From assembly GCA_009741485.1 (NCBI GenBank), contig CM019216.1, forward strand, positions 41,760,872-41,824,871: 64,000 nt of DNA. Direction: 5' to 3'. The DNA comes from Malurus cyaneus samueli. Its lineage: Eukaryota > Chordata > Aves > Passeriformes > Maluridae. Below are positions 1 to 12,000 of this stretch, piece by piece. The translations under genes and the position numbers were made by a program. Each line of letters begins with the position of its first letter. Within the stretch, counting starts at the first letter, position 1. The notes under the pieces are model-generated. The model searched no databases. It worked only from the letters and a program-made list of their open reading frames with translations, and was not told the DNA's origin.

Positions 1-350
1 CGGACTACATGAGGGCAACATCACTCAGGAAAAGAAAGGACGTGGCACGCAAAGGACGGAGAATCCTGACACGGATATAACTCGCCTACACAGAGGGATC
101 AGGTAAATCCCACGTCACAAACCCAGCGTAATCCCAGGCTGTGCACGGTTTGGCTTACAAAGCCACTTGCTCAGCTTGCCAGCTGGCCAAGAGACAAAAG
201 CCCTGCGTGGTTTACAGCCTCAGCGGGGGGAATACGTGAAAACCTGGCTGGTCCTGCAGCCACTCGGCTTTGGCTGACTGACAAACTGGCACAGCAAGGG
301 ACAGGTCAGACAAACTGGGTGGGTGAATTCAGGTGTCAGTAGAGACGAGC
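1..350. other. CpG-rich block at left edge, identity unknown
   Basis: I count about 14 CpG dinucleotides in the first 350 bases, against very few in the following several kilobases, and GC content falls sharply after about 400. I could not assign it to CR1, to the LTRs seen here or to a WASF1 exon. It could be a young repeat insertion cut by the window edge, a regulatory CpG cluster or a noncoding exon. The open frame starting at 323 shows no recognisable domain. Confidence 0.4.
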
Positions 351-3300
351 AGCTGAAGGAGGAGTTGGGAAGGCTGCAGGCATTTGACTTGATGCTGTCA
401 AATTTATACAGTTGCTTAATTCCTGATTGGCTGCAGGATTTTCATATAGTCCATGATCCTAAATTTGATAAGGATATATTTTTTCTGAAAGTCCACCTGC
501 TACACCTCTTGTGTTCACTGCAACTAACAAAAAAAAGGGACTTAAATAATTTCCTTAAATGTTGAGATATTTACAGTTTAACTTGAAGGTTCATTCAACA
601 ATCTAAACAAATGCCTGTTTGTCTTTATTGTGTCTGTTGTTTGAATTGTATGAAAAGATGTATTATATCAGTCAGTCTAACCCTCAGCACACAACAATAT
701 TTTCCACATAAGCAAAAATTGTCTGTCAGAAAGCTGAACAGCCAACCTTTTGTACACTTGGTTTTGAAAAAGAGATGCCAGTCCATTTTTACTTGTAATC
801 AACAACAAACAAAGGGGGAAAAAAGGACATTTAAATCACAATCTGATGAGGTACAATAACTGTGTTTCTTTTGGGGTGAAGCACAAATTAAATAAAAGCA
901 CACGTGTAATCTATATATTAAATAACATTTTATCTCTTGGCAAGCATCTCATTAAACTGTAATCCCCAATTTGTAGTAAAAGACATGTACACAGTGTCCT
1001 GACAGAAATTAGCTACTTTTAACTTTTCAAATATATTAAGCAATACATTTTACTTCATCAGAAGAAAAAAAAAAAGGACTAGATTTATTTTTACTCTTTT
1101 ACATTCATTCAAATACACAATTTATGATAGGTTCTAGGCCAAAAAATACCATTCTCCTAAAGACAGTAAGTAAATTAATAATACATATATTTGTTTTAAA
1201 AGCTCACTCTCCTAGCAGCTTCTGCAGAATTTCATCCTGACAACTTTCAAGACTGTAAACTTTTGAATGTCACAGCTGTGACTCCCTGCAGAACTAAATG
1301 ACTACAGGAAATTTTATACAAATCAGTGGACTCAGTCACCCAAAATTCCCTTGCTCTGTTCAAAATCTCGCCCAGTGATTTGAAAAGTACAGAGAGGAAA
1401 GAATGACATTCTCAAATAAATTACTTGTAAATAAGTTTCTAATTAAAGGTAATTAATTGATAGGGAGTGGTGCTTTTGAAAATTCTCTTAAAGTAAAGAT
1501 TTGTGTGATTCAGTTCCTGAAGACACTGCAATCTTAAAGTCTGATTTCCACTTAATTTATTTTACATTTTTAATGATTATTCACTCAAATAATGACCACA
1601 ATTGCATACACATTAGGTTTCTCTGCCATCAGAGTACTCTGACTGCAGGTTTGATAGTTGCTAAGGAGAGAGATTACTTCTGTAGATCAGACATGACTCT
1701 CTTTTGGGCTTGTTCCCTGCACAAGAAATAAAAAATTTCTAAAATACTGTTTTAAAAAATTCCAAAACAGCTAAAGAACTCCTTGGATAGACAATGTATG
1801 TAGCTTAACTACTACAGGTAAACAAAATGATGTAAATGTTAGAGCAATGATTTCAGGAGGGTTCAGAGACTGCTTTAAATGCAGCATGTAGGACCAGGGA
1901 GCCTCATGCTGCCCATAAAGATGATGTAAATTACCCACAGGCATTGAGCACTGAATCTGCTGGTGAGTCAACAAAACCACCACATTGTCTGGCAAATGGT
2001 ATTTTGCCTGGATCCTTCTTTTCATACACAAAATATGCAATATCATGGTCCTGCCATGGAACTATTAAGCCTTGGACACACAAATTTCAAACTGATGTAC
2101 TTACTAAATAACCCATAAATTTAATCAAGTGCCTAAGAAAATTGGAGAAGGAACATTGAGAGCAGTTGGAGCCCAGCCCATCTGCTCAGTATCTTGAGAG
2201 GGAGACACACTCAAATCCAGCTTTAAGTAGAGATATGCAAGGAAAAGTGACCTACTATATAATTTAACAGTCTGTATTTGCCTTTGAGGGTAAAATTTCT
2301 AATGAATGAATTGACAATAGTGCTGTTCTCCACTTAGCATAGTACTTGTAGAGATCATGACCTAATTTTCATGTGCTCCCTGTTCTTAATTGTGATTACA
2401 TTCATATTCTTTTATACTCAGCAAAATCTTCTTTAGAGGCTAAAGAAAGCGAGCTGCCCCTTAAACTGGGATTTCCTACCCTTTCCTTCTAAGTCTCACA
2501 ATGGGCTGAGTATCCAGACTTTAAAGTTGAATAAGTTTTTATCCATTTTCAGAAGTACACAGACCACAATTAGCTGTCAAGCTTTTTAGGTTTGTCCCCA
2601 CCATATGCCACCTTTTTTTTTCCCATAGCAAAACAACAGATCTTTTTTTGGCATCAGTCCAACCAAATTTCTGAGCCACTGTTGTTTTAATGACAGGGCA
2701 ATATTTATAGAATGTTTAGAAAAACAACAAGCACATGTATTCATAGCCAGAAGCCTACTGAAACACATTTCACAACACTGTTTGATTCCTTTCCTGAAGT
2801 GTGCCAGGCTGCTCACCCACAGCACTTCTGCCATTAGGTTTATTTAAGTTGCCTGTCACAGTTGTAATAGATATGCTATAGAAATCAAGAATTTGATACA
2901 CCGCCTTCGAGATTAAAATCTGCTCTGGTTTGAAATTTAAATAGAATTAGGCAGCTCACATTGAAAGAACCACTAAATTGATACCAAAATATTCTGATAA
3001 ACTCTGAGTTTATGAACTTCTGCCTTGATACTATTTATTTCTGATTCAAAACTATTTTCCTATGCCTCATGACACCGTACATCAGAGCTGTGCTGTGTAT
3101 CAGAATTTCGAAAAAGAACCGCATAAATGTTAAAATGAATACTCTTTTCAAAATTGTCTGATTTCTACATGTATGACATTATTGACTTTTAGCAGTTCTT
3201 CACACTTAAAAGATGTAATTAAATTAACTTAATTAATTTAAAATAAATTTGAACAATTAAGAAAAATATTATTTTACTTATACAGTTTGCAAATATATGG

Positions 3301-5349
3301 ACAGTTAGTAATGTTACTTATAAAGTAAATACTGAAATGAAAAATGGTTGCAAAGAAACTCTACTCAGGGTTTATTTTCTCCCCTATGAGGACACCTTAT
3401 ATTGCAGGGCTAGTGAACCTTAGTTCAACTGTACAGCAAGAATGTGTTTTCTCAGTCCTAAAAGGACCTGAGATATTATTACTATTGGATATATATGGGC
3501 TTGTTTCCCATACAATCAAAATAAAGTTCAGTTTACTGAAGAAAAGCAGAGGATTTCTTTTTTTCTGCATACAAATTTGGTATCTTCTGAGGGACAAAAC
3601 CCACATGTATATGAAGATGATAAAGTATTTTTAAACACTATTAAAATATGAAATTAATATTGCTAAGAAATCAAGAATTTGGAAAAAGTGCAATAATTCA
3701 AACCAAACCAAGTTCATAGAAACTCTTCCATGACAGAAAAATTGTGCTGCCTCAGAAGTTAGGCTCGTGAAGATACAATCTTAACCTTGGTTTTATTCTG
3801 TCACAGAGATAGTGTAATAATTCAAAATGAGAAAACACACAAACTGTTTAAACAAATTCAGAGCTTTTTATTACTCTGACTCTACCATAAACATCTTGTC
3901 AAGTATCTGCATCTCTTGCAGTGAATCTGACTTGGGCTGTTTTTGTTCATGCCACTTAGCTTTAAATGAATCTTAATTTCTTTCTCTTGTGTAATAGCAT
4001 GGGCCCAAAGGAACCCATTAAATCTTCTATTACTGCCTCCTGGCAAAGAGCAGATGAGACTCCTTTCACAAGTATATCCCATTTTATTCATGCTGTTAGT
4101 TGAGTAGAAATACTGGAAGTTGCTTAATTCTTGCATAGAGGGTTAAAAAAGGTAAATTAAAATATGTTGTTCACCCCACTTCATGCATTAATATTCTTCA
4201 GATATTCTAGTCCAGACTAGGAATAAACCTAAACTATTTTTGATGAATTTCTGAAGTCAAGCCCCCAACAGTATAGTGAAGGAAGAAGGCTTCCTGATCA
4301 CTAAATTTTAAGGAAATATTCAATGTCCTCTCATATCCTTTGTCCTCATCTGGTGACTGATTCCAGGCAGATGCTTGCAAATAAAGAGCACTGGATACAG
4401 CTCAGGGACTGGATATTCTAAGGCTGATAAAAACAGTCATTTAACAGCTCCTGAAGCCGAGGACTGCATGAATTCCTCTGAAGTACTAGTAGTGACTGCT
4501 ATTCCATGGTGTGAGACACAAATCCAGGGGATCAGGCTCAAGTCACACTTAGCCACTCTGGACTTCACTGGGCAGACCTATTCCCAGCCTTGTTTCCTTT
4601 AACTGCAGTGTCTGTACCTTTCCTCAGCTAGAGAGTTTCGCAAACACCACAGCATACACGGTTCTGTGCAAATGTGTTGATATGGTGCATTGGGGACCAC
4701 ACACTATTCAAAACTACTTCAAGCAAATCTAATATCAAATAGTTACGGATTTTTGATCCTGAAACCTAGAGCTAAACTTGTCACAAGCCTTTTACACAGG
4801 ATAGTACAATTCTCCATCTTGCTATCCTGTAACATCTCTGGATGCTTCAACTCCGTGGCTTAAAATGGTCTCTCCATTTTCTGGAAATGTCAATGATTAA
4901 CACACTAGATATGATATATCAACATATGTCTCCCTCTGATATAAACCAAAACTAGGCTGCCAGGAGTAAATGCAGAAATGCCATTAGCGCTCTGGAGTGT
5001 TACAAATCCTATAAGATTACAACTGCTGACAATTTATTATAGTGCCTGGAAAAGATTTTTTATCATTATCCAGTCACAGCAAAAATGCCTCGGTTTGGGC
5101 TGGGAGAGATTTAATTTGCTCACAGTATCTGGTATAGTCCTGTGTTTGGGATCTAGGATGAGAATAATGCTAATAACACACTGACATTTCAGTTGCTGCT
5201 GACCAGTGGTCAAGGACTCATCAGCTTCCAACCCCACCCTACCAGCCAGCAGGATGGTGGGGTACAAGAAGCTGGGAAGAAACACAAGCCAGGAGAGCTG
5301 ACCCAAACTGGCCAAAGAGACCTTCCATGCCATCTGGTGCCATGCTCAG

Positions 5350-5356
5350 TATATGA
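5350..5356 (+). promoter_or_regulatory. Degenerate TATA box of the ERVL-type LTR
   Basis: TATATGA follows CATGCTCAG at the position where related LTRs carry TATATAA. The change suggests weakened promoter activity, which is an inference. Confidence 0.5.
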
Positions 5357-5483
5357 GCCCGCAGGGAAAGGTGTCTGGGAACTGGCTGGGCATCAGTCAG
5401 CAGGTGGTGAGCAACTGCCTTGTGCATCACTTGTTCTGTATATTCTAATATTACTATTGATATTTCCCTTCCTTGTCGGTCCT

Positions 5484-5489
5484 ATTAAA
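5484..5489 (+). terminator. LTR polyadenylation signal ATTAAA
   Basis: ATTAAA lies in CCTATTAAACTGTCTTTATC, the conserved R/U5 boundary region of this LTR family. It is on the plus strand and so would not terminate WASF1 transcripts. Confidence 0.6.
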
Positions 5490-6784
5490 CTGTCTTTATC
5501 TCAACCCATGATTTTTACCTTTTTTTTCTTTTTTCCCCAATTAGCTCCTTCCTCTCACTGTGGGGAAGAGGTGAGCAAGCGGATGTGTGGTGTTTAACTA
5601 CCTGTCAGGTTAAACCACAACGATTGGAAAAAGAGGTGCATGGGTGTGATTTATGCTCAGTTATCAAGAGACTTGGAAAATCCCATTAATGTAAGAATTC
5701 CCCTAGGCAAGTCATGATTTTGTGGAAAATCTGTTACTAGCTGTGAACAGCTGTCTTTCAAAACCTGTTCTAAAATTAATGTCACGCGAAATACAGAATC
5801 AAAAATTCCCTTAGTTTAATTTTGCTACCAGTGAAATTTGATATCTGTAACCAAAGACAGCCTGAAGACCACGCTCCTGGTTTGACACTTCATTTTTTCT
5901 GTACACACAACTGTAATCATACAATGTAATAATACAAACTTATTATATCTAGACATTTGGAAATGAAGAATGTTTCTATAGTTTAAAATTGGATCCCACA
6001 AGCAATCTGAAGTTATTTTTCATGATGGGATGGTCCTCTAGTTCCTAGGTTTTAACCACATAGTTTAGAACACCCTAAACTCTTCAGGGTTACAAGACTT
6101 TTCACAGTTCCACCTGCAATCAACAAATATTGAAGAAGGCAAAAGAGCTTCACGGCATTTACGCATTAGGTGGCCAATGTTTCTCATCCTTTTAAATTCC
6201 ACTCAAATTCTATCTTATAGGCATGAGCCCCACCCTGATGACTTTTGAGAGTACTTGTTTTCTCAGTGCTAACCAATATTTACAATACTTAAAGCTATTT
6301 AGGAGGAATCCAAGAGGTTAAGCAGCATCAATAAATGAAGCTATGCAACTATAACATCATACAGAAAGTAAGATGGTACAAGTTAAATGCAAAAATCCTG
6401 CCTGGACAAATGTTCACATCCCATGGGAATTAGCAGAAAGGTTTTAAAAGTGTAAAGACTTGTCTTCAAGAATTCACATGTATTACATAATATTATTAGT
6501 ATTCCTAATACATATCACTATTGAAGTGATGGATACTCCTGTAGTCATTTTAATGTAAATTAATTAGTAACAGTACCATTCAGTAACCATGAAAACGCTG
6601 AGCTCAGAAAGCTGCTCAAGCTGCAAGAGAAATCTCTAGCAGAAATAGAAATGGACCTTTCTCATGATATTTGCTCTGCGTTCTTATAAATATGATTTAG
6701 TCTATTAAACTAATATTTCTGTGTTACCAATCAGTGCTGTCTGAGTGACAAAAGCAGAAATCCTCCATGCAGGAGGTAACTTAC

Positions 6785-6919
6785 ATTCCTCTTCTTTTGG
6801 ATCGAGTTGTGTAACACTGACAGACAGGCGATCTACACGTTCTTGTAAGGAGTTGACTCTAAATGAGAAACTGTGTGCTTCATTGAAAAGTTCACCAAAT
6901 ATATCTTCAGCATATTTAC
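6785..6919 (-). CDS. WASF1: WASF1 (WAVE1) second coding exon, residues 45-89
   Basis: This exon continues the WAVE homology domain. It completes split codon 45 (A+GT = Ser) and encodes [19 protein letters not shown], then [12 protein letters not shown] and [11 protein letters not shown]. This is the long amphipathic helical segment that bundles with Abi and BRK1 in the WAVE complex. The acceptor is TGTTTCAG just above 6919 and the donor is GTAAGT at 6784-6779. The exon is 135 nt, phase 1 in and phase 1 out, leaving a T that would start a Leu codon in the next exon, as expected for the family sequence EEELSLQD. Apparent coding sequence past residue 89 is intron read-through. No premature stop is seen. 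The remaining exons (rest of the homology domain, basic region, proline-rich region and C-terminal WH2/VCA) were not found and should lie left of position 1. Confidence 0.97.
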
Positions 6920-8159
6920 CTGAAACATGATAAAAAATAAAATTCAAGCATACTGCAAGACAGACAAATTATTTTTAACTATTTGAATTAAGTAATTCTG
7001 AGATGCATGAGTATCATGTTTAACAATTTGTACTTACTGAGCCCATTAAGAATCCTTTAGAAAAGCAAATAAAAGTTATATACTTAGTTTGCAACTTATT
7101 TATCAGAAATGAAATTGTTCAATGCACTACAGGACATATTCAGCTGCCATGAAACAATTTAACTATGCTGTTACACACAGAACAAGACTGCATAGTTTCT
7201 TGGATATGTATAAAAGGACGACTTGCAGCATCTGAAGCTACTCCTGTCTGAGCAGTAACTAATCTTTAAATTTACCTCAATGCTTTTCTCAAAATGAAGC
7301 ATAGCTTCCACTCCTGCTGGACAGAGGACTTTACAAAAATGGAAGATCAGATATTGACATCCAGGTGAATTAGAACCAGCCCATTCAAAAACAGAGACTA
7401 AAATAATAAATCCCACTTTGAAGGATCAAGATTCTAGTAACTGACCAATTTTCACTGCAGTAAAAAAAAACACAACTAAAAAGCTCCTTTGCTCACATCA
7501 ATGGACATCACACATTTAGCACAAAAGAGCAGGAGATTCAAGTATTATGAGAAAAGGATCAATAATGAATTTCTCTTCTACAGACAGAGAGTACTCTACA
7601 CACTGCTTCTAATGCTCTCCAGACTCAGCTTGAGTAGTCTGCCACTGTCACTGGAAAAACCCCACCAGACTGCCCAGCAAAGTATGTAGCCACAATTCTG
7701 AAATACAGTGTGATAGCTTTCACAACCTTCTATGATACTGAGCATATGTAATTCATGTACTGTTTGTGCACTTATGTTGGTTTTGGAAGCATAAATCTCA
7801 CAAATTTCTAACTACCTGCTTTGCACTCAAGTTCTGACATGCATAAAAGGAAAGGATAGCTATGGAAATTCTGCCTTTGGTGAGCAATACATCTGGAAGT
7901 ACACATAAAAACAAGGACATTTTTATTTAAACACATCAGAAGAAGAAAAATTAAATCCCTACAGGTACTGTGGAAACTATTTAAAGATGCTGTGTAGTAA
8001 GCACAAGGCCAGCACAAACCATTTATTAAGGCTTAGGTAACAGCAATAGAAAACCAGCATGACTATAAACAACAGAATATAAAAGGGGATATCAGAGGAA
8101 ATGTACAGAAGAAGAAAATAGAAGAGGAACAACTAGCAAACTAACAATAAATATGCCTT

Positions 8160-9010
8160 CAAAGACATGAGGAACAAGAAAGCCTGCCAGGGAGTCTGCA
8201 GAGCTGACTGGCAATGAAGATATAAAGGAATACAGCAAAGACAAGAACCCTGTGGACAAGCTAATTCAACATTTTCCACTGGTGTTCACTGAAGGGAACT
8301 GGAGAGACCCTGATGAAGAGCTCACTGTGGGAGGCTCAAAGAAACTGAAGGGACGATATAAAGGTTACAAAACTAAATCAAAATTACCAGTAAATAATAG
8401 TAACAATTGTAAATCTCCTTATGCATGCTGAAAAACAAAGCAAGAAGGTTCAAAATTCTTTTCATGGAACATCTTGAGAGCTACAGACCCACAAGCCTGA
8501 CATCCAGATGAATTACTACAGATCATTATGAAGAACTGAATTAGCAGACATCTGGATGAATTGTGACAGAAGAGGCAAGAGTTTTTGTAAAGTGAAATCT
8601 CTGAATGGTTTATAAGCACATTGATAGAGAGCTATGACCTACTGAGATTTCCAACAGAGTTTAGAAAGTCCTTAATCAAAGAGTTTGGAGAAAACTTAAC
8701 AGATGGGACATATAAAAGAAATGGCACAGACAAATAATTCCTCAAAAGGTAGAAAATAGGACATAGGAGTAAATCACAGGTCTTCACTGTTGAGAAAGGT
8801 GAGTTTTATTAAGTTTCTATGCTGGGATCCATGCTATTTAAGGTATCTGTAAATTTCTTGAAAAAAAAAAAAAAAAGAGATTTAAGTTTGCCAATGATAC
8901 GAGGTCATGGTAAAGAAACACTTGGAGGATTAGGAAATACAAAGAAACCTCAGTTGGTTGGATGGAGAGGCTTCCAGGCTGAAAAGGGCTACAAGAAGGG
9001 ACATCAGTAG
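8160..9010 (+). mobile_element. Ancient CR1-type LINE relic (reverse transcriptase region)
   Basis: Diverged remnants of the reptile-type CR1 ORF2 nucleotide sequence appear in the right order. GTGTTCACTGAAGGGAACTGG is near 8281, CTACAGACCCACAAGCCTGACATCC near 8480, a segment resembling the GATTTCCAGAAAGCATTTGACAAAGTCC block near 8650, CTATGCTGGGATCCATGCTATTTAA near 8817 (the GPVLFN-type motif), and AAGTTTGCCAATGATACGAGG near 8885 (the FADDT catalytic motif, here FANDT). The frame is broken by many indels and an A16 run at 8861-8876. It is a dead fossil on the strand opposite WASF1. Boundaries are approximate. Confidence 0.72.
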
Positions 9011-12000
9011 GAGTATGCCACATGCTGTCTTGCTCTCATTCTCGGAGCAACTGCTAATAGCCACAATGAGAAGCAGATGAAAGGCACCCACATCCTGGAA
9101 TCTTTGTCTTATAGCACAAGTCCACAGAAAAATACAGATGGAAAGTAATTAAAAATCTCAGCTGGCAACTCACCTAACATAAGACTTTCTAATATATGAC
9201 TTGAAACCCTGAAAAGGTTATGTACTTTAACCTGTATCTGAAGCAAGAGAAATTACTTTAAAATGTGATCCACTAAGAACAAGATTGCTAAAGTTTTAAT
9301 GCACATATACTAAAAATTTTATGTGTTTCAGATAATTTATTCAGAAATGTTAATTTTAATTAGATAACTCACATAACATTTAGAGACATACAAACTAAAA
9401 TTAAAATCAAATATAAAATTTCATGTATAGAATAAAGAATTAACTTAGGAGCAGGGCTTTAAAATCCAGCAACTTCCCTTTTGTAGGTGTATTTTAAGGC
9501 TAAAGCTTTATCTGTATCAATTCATCAGGCTTACAATTCATCTACCTCATTAATGAGATCCAATTGCAAATAATCTGTCTTGGAAATCTTTTCATTATGT
9601 TGCATACAGCCACAAACATACTGCAAGGAATAATTTGCCCATGCTTATGAACACTAATCCTCAAATGGGAAATACATTAAAAGCAACCTGTCGTATTTGA
9701 AGTGGCATGCCAACCATAATACCTCCACTACATCTCTGTTGGTGGTCTCTTTATTTAACCAGAGGTATATTTAACCAAATGCAACTTCCAGCAAAGCAAA
9801 ATGTTTGCTTTTTGTGAAATGTACAACTTCAGTTCCAAAGAATACTACATGTGAATGTACATGTATTTGCAGAATATTCATAATCCAGTATTTGTTTGTG
9901 TTGCCATCTCTGTGTATTCTGTAGGAATGTATCTTCAGTTTTGAATGCATTACAAAGGACACAATTACAGGTGATAATACTGAACAAAGTGTCACAAACT
10001 CAAGTCAAAGAAAGTGTGAGAAAAAAAATACATTAGTAAACAAAGCTGATCTCATTCCACATAATTTAAGGACAGTATGTTAGAAGAGTCAGAATGCAAA
10101 ATTAATTCCATTATACACAATGAATATTCCAAAGCAGCATCAACACTTTAGAAAATTTACAATATTATGGGCCTGATGAAAAACTCTACTCTTGTTTCTT
10201 GCAGTATAATAAAGAGAATTACAGTTCACTATGACAATTAAAATATTAACGCCTTAGGATCTTGCTCACTGTTGGATACATAATACCAGATCAGAAAGAT
10301 CAGTGGTCTTGTTTGCTAACTAAATTAAATGACAACATAGACTTCTGCAACTAAATTAATTCAATGTCTGTAAAAAGCTTATTTTACTGTATTTGCAAAG
10401 CCTGCTTAGCATTTATTTTTATTAATACAGCATTTTAAAAAAATTCATTTAGAGGATACCTTATTATTTAATTTTAATTAAGGAATTTATTATTCACTTC
10501 ATTATTCTTTTCATAACTGTTCCTTATGTATCAAAGGGCTCTGATCACAATTAAACCTTCAGCAAGAAAGAGATACAGGAATGCAGCTCTCTCTGGTGTC
10601 AGTCAGTATCCTTTTTTGTGACAGCTGAATAAAATGTCATGGAAACAGTGTTCTGTCCTTCCCTCAATAACATGCATGTACTTTGATGCCTTTTTGAGCA
10701 ATTATTTTTCTGGCTTTTAAAACAGACTTATGAGCTGAAAACAGAACAGTAGCTAGTAGCTACTAACTGAAAATAGAATAAAAATTACACTGCTTCCTGC
10801 CTTCCTCTTTTATTATAAATTAAACCCACCAAAACATGTATCATCCACTCCTGTTCATTACCATGGCAATAAGTGTACAATGGCTTATAAAATGCAAAAA
10901 AAAATACTGATCAGTTCTACACTGCTTTGCTTTCACCAGTTATTCTTTCTAACTTGTTTTTTCTCCTAATTTCCCCCTATAATTTCTTGAGCATCTGTCC
11001 AGCCTCCCTGGCCTCTATCCACAAATATATAATTGCTAACTATCTAACACACTGAAATGAAGGGATATAAAGTAAAAGAAATGGGGGTTTTTGTCTTATT
11101 CTGGGGGACTGGGTATGTATCAGATGAACTGAAGTCAACCATAACCACATCAGATTCTGGGCAGTATTTCAGGCTAATTAAACAAAGCATGACAAAGAGA
11201 TGTCTTCAAAGACTTTATATCGTGTTGTACAAATTCCTAGAACCACACCAAGGATCAAGGCATACATTAGCACCCCCTCAAAACTCCACTCCTTAAATCC
11301 ACCTGAACTCTGACATTCATGCTGTATCTGCTAGCAAACTCTAAGGAAAGACCATTTAAATTAAACATTTTGCAATGTTAGATCAGTTACCAACAGATTT
11401 AGTTACAGGCTCTCAGACAAGGAGCAGGATATGAGTCCTGAACCAGCACTTGTGGAAGAAACTACTTTACTATCCTTTTGCACTGTTAAAGAAAAAGAGT
11501 TCCAAACTCTTCAACTGCACCTCAACCTGAAGCAGCAGCATCCTGCAGATCAGTTACAGCATTGGCAGCCTTGGTGAAACAAGGTCTGAATTTTATGTAG
11601 CTACCTGGATAAATAAATTGACCACCCACAGTCCTCAAACCAGCATCATTTCATCAAATTCAAGAGGATGACTGATAAAATTCAGGCCAATGCAAGGTGC
11701 AGCAAGCAGGACAATCAAAATAAGACAATTGTTCAATATTGCCAGAAGTATTAATCTTAATTAACTTAGTCTTAAGTGATCTGTCAGACTTCTGGGGCTC
11801 AGTGGTCTGTGTGTGTGGGTATGTGCATGTTTGAACATTTACGAACTGACAGTCTAACACACTTCTCACTGGAATTAAATTATAAAAATACATAATATAT
11901 TAAGTATGTGGTGAGATTCTTAAGTGCAAAGTGTAATGAAGGACTATGTCACTAAATTTAATATTAATAAATACTATTTGAGATTAAAATAGTAAGTATG

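Larger units (their letters stand above)
5086..5622 (+). mobile_element. Solo LTR of a bird ERVL-type endogenous retrovirus
   Basis: The segment starts TGCCTCGGTTTGGGCTGGGA and ends GTTAAACCACAACG, close to the avian LTR family remembered as starting TGTCCTGGTTTGGGCTGGGA and ending TTAAACCACGACA. Internal landmarks are in the expected order: GAGAATAATGCTAATAACACACTG, AGAAGCTGGGA, a degenerate TATA box (TATATGA, about 5350-5356), the GGTGAGCAACTGC block, an ATTAAA polyadenylation signal (5484-5489) followed by CTGTCTTTATCTCAACCCATGA, and GAGGTGAGCAAGCGG near the end. No internal retroviral genes flank it, so it is a solo LTR. It is about 537 bp with small deletions, and I see no convincing 5-bp target duplication. 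It is antisense to WASF1. Open frames inside it are spurious. Confidence 0.9.
1..6784 (-). other. WASF1: WASF1 intron downstream of the second coding exon (partial)
   Basis: The donor at 6784-6779 opens an intron that runs off the left edge. I looked on the minus strand for the next family segment (the SLQDITMRKAF region) and for the later PPPLNILTPYR region and did not see either. Apart from the CpG-rich edge (1-350) and the ERVL-type LTR (5086-5622), the sequence is AT-rich and unique-looking, with only chance open frames. Confidence 0.75.

Noticed and set aside
5193..5597. 134-codon plus frame
   Set aside because: Falls entirely inside the ERVL-type solo LTR, which is not coding there.
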